Below, piece by piece: positions 59,730 to 64,000 of a stretch of DNA of 64,000 nucleotides. Below the pieces are notes generated by a model. That model was not told the DNA's origin. It saw only the letters and a program-made list of their open reading frames with translations, and made no database searches. Position 1 is the stretch's first letter. The number at the start of each line of letters is the position of its first letter. The translations under genes and the position numbers were made by a program. This DNA comes from RGIG9060 sp045645985 (GTDB taxonomy: Bacteria; Spirochaetota; Spirochaetia; Treponematales; Treponemataceae): assembly GCA_045645985.1 (NCBI GenBank), contig JAZRJV010000055.1:1-64000 (forward strand), given 5' to 3'.

Positions 59730-60335
59730 ATGAAAAAAAATATATTAATATTGGTATTATGTTGTCTTATTTGTAGTGTTTTTGCAGGTGAATATACTTT
59801 GTATTCGGGAAAATGTAGTGAATATAATTCAATTTTTGAAAATCTGATAGATAAGGATTTTCAAATAAGATACGATGACGAAAATAATCAATTTTATTTT
59901 TATATTTCTGATTGGATTAATACTGCTTGGATTGTTCTTAGCAAAGAAGATTTGATTTTGATGTGCAAAAATTTTAATAAGTATTTTGAATGGGAAAAAC
60001 TTGCAATAGAGAAATCTACTAAATTGGAAAAAGAACTTCCCGAATCAAAAATTAAGACAAAAGTAGTTTGGAAATTTGGAGACGAATGGTGTAATTCTGA
60101 TGGATTTGACTTAAATTTTATGTTTTTTTCTCAAAATACAACAAGGCACCAATTAGTATTATACTCTAATAAAGTTTCTGCTAGTAGAAATCAGTTTATT
60201 ACTTACAAAATTGATGGATTGTATTTTGATTTATATCAAGTAAAAGATTTTTATGAAGCACTTGATGAGTCAAAACTAGACATTCAAATTCAGAAAATCA
60301 AATCAGACAAAGAAATCGAAAATCTATTTAATTAA
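59730..60335 (+). CDS. Secreted protein of unknown function
   Basis: The product of about 201 residues has a signal peptide (MKKNILILVLCCLICSVFAG). The mature protein contains LYSGKCSEYNSIF, many aromatic residues and WINTAWIVLSKEDLILMCKN, but no family I recognise. It starts 28 bases after the upstream lipoprotein and is probably cotranscribed. I prefer the ATG at 59730, with an AGGGGA site, to an in-frame ATG at 59691 inside the upstream gene. Confidence 0.72.
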   Translation: MKKNILILVLCCLICSVFAGEYTLYSGKCSEYNSIFENLIDKDFQIRYDDENNQFYFYISDWINTAWIVLSKEDLILMCKNFNKYFEWEKLAIEKSTKLEKELPESKIKTKVVWKFGDEWCNSDGFDLNFMFFSQNTTRHQLVLYSNKVSASRNQFITYKIDGLYFDLYQVKDFYEALDESKLDIQIQKIKSDKEIENLFN

Positions 60336-60357
60336 GTTAAAAATATATTTTAGTTAT

Positions 60358-60407
60358 AATCTCCGTCTAGATGTCTTGTTTTATCAAATCTATGAACGGA
60401 GATTTTT
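60358..60407 (+). terminator. Terminator after the 59730-60335 gene
   Basis: AATCTCCGT (60358-60366) pairs with ACGGAGATT (60396-60404), with an inner TAGAT/ATCTA stem and following T residues. Confidence 0.72.
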
Positions 60408-60443
60408 AACAAAACCTTAACATTCATATTGTAAACTACTACA

Positions 60444-61043
60444 ATGAAGAAATTTTCTTTTATAATTACATTTTTATTTGTTGTGATAAATTTTCCTCTT
60501 TTTTCAAAGACTCAAAATACAAAACAGATTTTTTCTCTTGATACAGGATATTTAGCTAAAGGTATAAAGAATAATGGGTGGGGAATTGGCTTTACCTACG
60601 AGAGAGAAATTTTTAGAGGAATTGCTGTAAAGGGCGGACTTTCTCATATGACCATATGGATGAAAAATCCTAAGATGGTTTTAACTTCGGTGGGGATTAC
60701 AGGAGAAATTTTATATTATCCTTTTTTACGGGGCTTAGATTGGTTTTATTCTGGTCTTCAGTGTAAAACTGGATTTTTTATGTACAAAGGTTCTTCGATA
60801 ACAGAAGAAAATAATCAAGATTGTGTAATTTCTCTTTATCCTCTAATTGGATGGAAGCAGTCTTTTTTTGATATTGTGATGATAGATATTTTTGGGGGAT
60901 ATCGATTTATTGTAAATCCACAAGATCAAAAAGGAATAATAAAAGATCAATTAACAAACAATTTTGAATACGGAATAAAAGTTAAATTTAGTTTAGGAAA
61001 GATAATTCAATTTTTTAAAGACAACAACACTAAAAAACAATAA
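60444..61043 (+). CDS. Probable outer-membrane beta-barrel protein
   Basis: A 199-residue protein with a signal peptide (KFSFIITFLFVVINFPLFSK). The mature part alternates polar and aromatic residues with glycine-rich turns (GIKNNGWGIGFTYEREIFRG, GWKQSFFDIVMIDIFGGYRF) and ends in a strand FEYGIKVKFSLGK, consistent with a small beta-barrel. A TAAACT box lies six bases before the ATG and no Shine-Dalgarno sequence is present. Function unknown. Confidence 0.68.
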   Translation: MKKFSFIITFLFVVINFPLFSKTQNTKQIFSLDTGYLAKGIKNNGWGIGFTYEREIFRGIAVKGGLSHMTIWMKNPKMVLTSVGITGEILYYPFLRGLDWFYSGLQCKTGFFMYKGSSITEENNQDCVISLYPLIGWKQSFFDIVMIDIFGGYRFIVNPQDQKGIIKDQLTNNFEYGIKVKFSLGKIIQFFKDNNTKKQ

Positions 61044-61114
61044 AGAAAACTTGTCTAAATTTTACATAAATCCTTCAAAAAGTGCTATTATTATATTAGT
61101 TATTTGGAGGATTT

Positions 61115-61606
61115 ATGAAAAAGAAAGTCTTTTTATCAATTTTAATGTTTGTTTTAATTTCATCATTGTTTGGATTTGAAAAATTAAATCACAAAGATTT
61201 TTTTGTTTTGTTTAATCACAAAATAAATGAAAGTTATAAAAAAATAAATTTGTTAAATAAAAAGCCTAATATTGCAAAACTTGGAAAAGAAGAAGTTGCA
61301 GGGAACATCAGCGGTAAAGTTTTTTATCATGCCAAAATAAGTGGTTTAGGTGGCTTGGTAACTATTCGTTACGAAAATTATTGTGATGAAGAAGGTTGGA
61401 TTTTTAACGGTGAAATTATCACTCGTGGAAAAATTACTGGAAATGGAAATTTTGACGGAAAAGTTGATATAACAGGTTTGTACAATGCAACCGTTTATTT
61501 TGACAAAGCTATTTTAGGAAATAATCTTCCAAGTGAAGGAAGTTACGGTGTTTCATTTTCTGGTGAGCCTAGAATCGAAGTTCCATATCAGGCTTATTTT
61601 GAATAA
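61115..61606 (+). CDS. Secreted protein of unknown function
   Basis: The 163-residue protein begins with a signal peptide (KKKVFLSILMFVLISSLFGF). The mature domain is rich in Gly and beta-type residues (EVAGNISGKVFYHAKISGLG, then NGNFDGKVDITGLYNA), suggesting a beta helix or barrel. No family recognised. A strong TTGGAGGA site precedes the ATG. It is convergent with the LysR gene 31 bases downstream, without a clear terminator. Confidence 0.7.
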   Translation: MKKKVFLSILMFVLISSLFGFEKLNHKDFFVLFNHKINESYKKINLLNKKPNIAKLGKEEVAGNISGKVFYHAKISGLGGLVTIRYENYCDEEGWIFNGEIITRGKITGNGNFDGKVDITGLYNATVYFDKAILGNNLPSEGSYGVSFSGEPRIEVPYQAYFE

Positions 61607-61637
61607 AGTTGTTCTTCAAAAAATGTGTGAATTTACC

Positions 61638-62504
61638 TTACAAACATTCCATAAACCTTTTTGCGGCTTTTGAAATTGTGTGTTTGTCAAAGGCTAGGCT
61701 GATGGCTCTGGGCTCCAGTTTTTCTTCCAAATTGATGATTTTAAGTTCATTGTTTTCCAATTCTTTTGTGATGTATTGTTTTGAAACGCAAATTATTCCC
61801 ATGTTTTTTTTTGCAAACTCAATTAGAAGGTCAAGGGATGCAAGTTCAAATTTTGGGCGAAGTTCCACATTGTATCGTAAAAGATTTGCGTCTAAGAATT
61901 TTCGGGAATGGCTGGATTTTTCTAGCAAAAGAGTACGATATTTTGTAAGGTCTGCAAGATGAGTGATTTTAGAACAATCAAAATCTTTGCTACAAACAAA
62001 AAAATCTTCTAAGGTTAAACAATGCTGAAAAGTAAAATGTTGATTTGCAACTGGTGTGTGAACAAAGGCAATATCTACATCATTATTTTTTAGTAAATTT
62101 AATGATTCTGTTGTGGTACAGTTTGTAACTCGATAGCGAATTTTTGGATAAAGTTCCTCAAAGTTTTTTAGTTTATCAATAAGATAATATTTACAAATTG
62201 TGTCGGAGGCTCCAATTCTTAAAGTTCCTGTGTCTAAAGAACTGATGTTTTCTAATGTATGATTTATTGATTCTACTTGGGCAAAAATTGTTTTACAGTA
62301 ACTAAAAATTTCTTGGGCTTCGTTGGTGAGTTTTACGCCTTTTTTTGAACGAGAAAATAAGTTGAATCCCACTTGGTCTTCTAAAGTTTTAATGTGCTGA
62401 CTTATAGCTGGTTGTGAAACATTTAGGATTTCGGCTGCTTTTGAGATTTGTTCGGTTTTGGCTACATAATAAAAAACTCTTAAAAGATTTAAATCTTGTA
62501 TCAT
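61638..62504 (-). CDS. LysR-family transcriptional regulator
   Basis: The 288-residue protein has the LysR winged helix (YYVAKTEQISKAAEILNVS, then QPAISQHIKTLEDQVGFNLF) and a periplasmic-binding-protein-like effector domain. Such proteins usually regulate a divergent gene; here that is the CofE-like ligase at 62776. T-N11-A operator candidates in the A+T-rich 62520-62600 region are too degenerate to call. Confidence 0.93.
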   Translation of the reverse strand: MIQDLNLLRVFYYVAKTEQISKAAEILNVSQPAISQHIKTLEDQVGFNLFSRSKKGVKLTNEAQEIFSYCKTIFAQVESINHTLENISSLDTGTLRIGASDTICKYYLIDKLKNFEELYPKIRYRVTNCTTTESLNLLKNNDVDIAFVHTPVANQHFTFQHCLTLEDFFVCSKDFDCSKITHLADLTKYRTLLLEKSSHSRKFLDANLLRYNVELRPKFELASLDLLIEFAKKNMGIICVSKQYITKELENNELKIINLEEKLEPRAISLAFDKHTISKAAKRFMECL

Positions 62505-62600
62505 AAGTGATTTTTCCCTTTTCAGTTTGATTTTAATATAAGTATAAATTATGATTAGTATAATAAATATATATTTTACTTATATCAAGTATTTTGATAA

Positions 62601-62606
62601 TATAAT
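62601..62606 (+). promoter_or_regulatory. -10 box of the CofE-like gene
   Basis: A perfect TATAAT lies at 62601-62606, with no clear -35. Transcription from it would begin near 62613 and include the G+C-rich structured element as an mRNA leader of about 160 bases. Confidence 0.5.
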
Positions 62607-62630
62607 GAAGTAAAAATTCTTTTGGAAAAT

Positions 62631-62740
62631 CTATTGGGTTCTTAGGGTGGAACCCTAAGCCGTGGCCGAGGAATGGTGGGGTTTTAGGGGAGGAAAACCA
62701 ACGGCCTTCGGACTCTGAGTGGGTTTTCCTCCCCTAATAG
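62631..62740 (+). ncRNA. G+C-rich structured leader or repeat element
   Basis: This 110-base stretch is about 56% G+C in its last 100 bases, against roughly 30% around it. It contains a hairpin CTTAGGG-TGGAA-CCCTAAG (62641-62659). A 16-base perfect stem follows, with arms 62684-62699 and 62722-62737 and a 22-base loop. GGCCG at 62664-62668 can pair with CGGCC inside that loop (62702-62706), a possible pseudoknot. The ends CTATT and AATAG are inverted. It could be a riboswitch-like leader or a small mobile palindromic element; the sequence does not decide. Confidence 0.6.
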
Positions 62741-62775
62741 TTTACCAGCTTTTCAAAGCTGAAAAGAGGTTTTAT

Positions 62776-63957
62776 ATGAAATATAGTGGAACAATTTCTA
62801 GAGGTGTTAGAACTCCGATTATCAAAATGGGCGATGATTTAGCTTCTATCGTTGTGGATTCTGTTGGAAAATGTGTTGAAGAAGCAAATATTCAACTTCA
62901 AGACAAAGATGTTATCGCAATTACAGAAGCTGTTGTAGGTATTTCTCAAGGTAACTACGCAACTGCTGACCAAATTGCAAAAGATGTTTCTTCAAAATTC
63001 GGTGATGAAACAGTTGGTTTGATTTTCCCAATCATGAGCCGTAACCGTTTTTCAATGCTTTTGAAAGGAATTTCTCGTGGCTGTAAAAAACTTGTTATCC
63101 AACTTTCTTATCCTGGTGATGAAGTTGGAAATCACTTAATTTCAGAAGACGCACTTTTTGATTCTGGCGTAAATCCTTATTCTGATGTTTTTACAGCTGA
63201 TGAATTTCACAAAATTTTCCCTAATACAATTCACCAATTTACAGGTGTTGATTATATCGAATTTTACAAAGAAACTTGTGAATGTCCTTGCGAAATCATT
63301 TTGGCAAATGACCCAAAAGCAATTTTGAAATTTGCTGATAATGTAATCGTGGCTTCTATCCACAAGCGAAAAAGAGATAAAAAAAATTTGCAACAAGCAG
63401 GTGTAAAAAAAGTTTACTGCCTAGACGAATTGCTAACTGAATCAGTTGATGGTTCTGGTTACAACGAAAACTTTGGGCTTTTAGGTTCAAACCTTGCAAC
63501 TGCAAATTCTGTAAAATTGTTCCCAAGAAACTGTCAGCCACTTGTTGATGATGTTCAAGCTCGTATCAAAGAAAAATACGGAAAAAATGTTGAAGTTATG
63601 GTTTACGGCGACGGTGCTTTCAAAGACCCACAAGGTCAAATTTGGGAATTGGCAGACCCTGTTGTTTCACCAGCTTTCACAAGTGGCTTGGTTGGAACTC
63701 CAAACGAATTGAAATTAAAATATCTTTCAGATAACGAATTTAAAGATTTATCTGGTGATGAACTAAAAGAAGCAATGATTAAGAGAATCAAGGAAAAAGA
63801 TTCTAACTTGGTGGGAAGAATGGAAACTCAAGGAACAACTCCTCGTCAGTTAACAGACCTTCTTGGTTCATTGGCAGACTTAACTTCTGGTTCTGGAGAC
63901 AAAGGAACTCCAGTTATCTTGATTCAAAACTATTTTACAAACTACGCAAACCAATAA
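62776..63957 (+). CDS. CofE-like (coenzyme F420-0:L-glutamate ligase family) protein
   Basis: About 393 residues from the ATG at 62776, which has an AAGAGG site; an in-frame TTG-started extension would lie in the structured leader. The N-terminus TISRGVRTPIIKMGDDLASI and VIAITEAVVGISQGNYATAD match the CofE fold, and MSRNRFSMLLKGISRG and MVYGDGAFKDPQGQIWELAD match later conserved blocks. CofE adds glutamate to coenzyme F420, but no F420 genes are visible. Relatives in anaerobes lacking F420 have unknown substrates, probably another gamma-glutamyl ligation. Confidence 0.85.
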   Translation: MKYSGTISRGVRTPIIKMGDDLASIVVDSVGKCVEEANIQLQDKDVIAITEAVVGISQGNYATADQIAKDVSSKFGDETVGLIFPIMSRNRFSMLLKGISRGCKKLVIQLSYPGDEVGNHLISEDALFDSGVNPYSDVFTADEFHKIFPNTIHQFTGVDYIEFYKETCECPCEIILANDPKAILKFADNVIVASIHKRKRDKKNLQQAGVKKVYCLDELLTESVDGSGYNENFGLLGSNLATANSVKLFPRNCQPLVDDVQARIKEKYGKNVEVMVYGDGAFKDPQGQIWELADPVVSPAFTSGLVGTPNELKLKYLSDNEFKDLSGDELKEAMIKRIKEKDSNLVGRMETQGTTPRQLTDLLGSLADLTSGSGDKGTPVILIQNYFTNYANQ

Positions 63958-64000
63958 AATTTGTGTTGTTAAAGAAAAGCTCCGCTACAGTTTTGTGGTG

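Overview
The window is an AT-rich bacterial chromosome segment, by eye roughly 30% G+C, with dense coding on both strands and no rRNA, tRNA or CRISPR array that I could see. Gene content and style suggest a host-associated, anaerobic spirochaete close to Treponema: a class III ribonucleotide reductase, a flavodiiron protein, an ECF transporter fused into one polypeptide, a bacterial XPB helicase pair, a methyl-accepting protein, many exported proteins and lipoproteins, and a homopolymeric G tract in a promoter. The genus is an inference, because no phylogenetic marker such as 16S rRNA is present.

Layout. 1-350: tandem palindromic repeat. 352-7169: nrdD with an NrdR/DnaA-box promoter, a SecB-like protein, and a tight Lrp-aminotransferase-ECF operon. 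7252-9948: lipoprotein, then a TetR regulator and a GH13 amylase sharing an operator. 9952-18801: leftward block with a second TetR, an RlmL-like methyltransferase, the XPB helicase and its partner, metF, an NFU protein and a methyltransferase. 18847-22833: parA-parB, mntP, a MATE exporter and a DUF4298 gene whose tail is duplicated around a VapBC-type toxin-antitoxin pair. 23697-30946: lipoprotein with a poly-G promoter, an Aat-like transferase, an Rpn-type nuclease, a flavodiiron protein, two membrane proteins and an adenylate cyclase. 31055-37973: small ORF and NhaC antiporter, PASTA protein, def-fmt, and a TIR-like/membrane fusion. 37995-40980: complete proline pathway (proABC). 41109-47139: chemotaxis protein, mnmG, an adenosine-deaminase-like enzyme, pepF. 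47341-50202: gadB-gadC acid-resistance pair. 50331-54318: TSCPD protein, aroDE fusion, rpiA, pseudouridine synthase. 54379-58582: STAS-like protein, CPBP protease, MerR, glnA, an XRE regulator. 58712-61606: four exported proteins. 61638-63957: LysR and a CofE-like ligase with a long G+C-rich structured leader.

The most striking genome-wide pattern is in translation signals. Some genes carry an ordinary Shine-Dalgarno sequence (nrdD, glnA, gadB, proA). Many others have a near-consensus promoter whose -10 box ends only 6-8 bases before the start codon, so the predicted transcript begins at or next to the start codon. Other leads are the poly-G promoter spacer at 24464-24491, the structured leader at 62631-62740, the TIR-like membrane protein at 36335-37210, and the nrdD product, which lacks a recognisable glycyl-radical motif.
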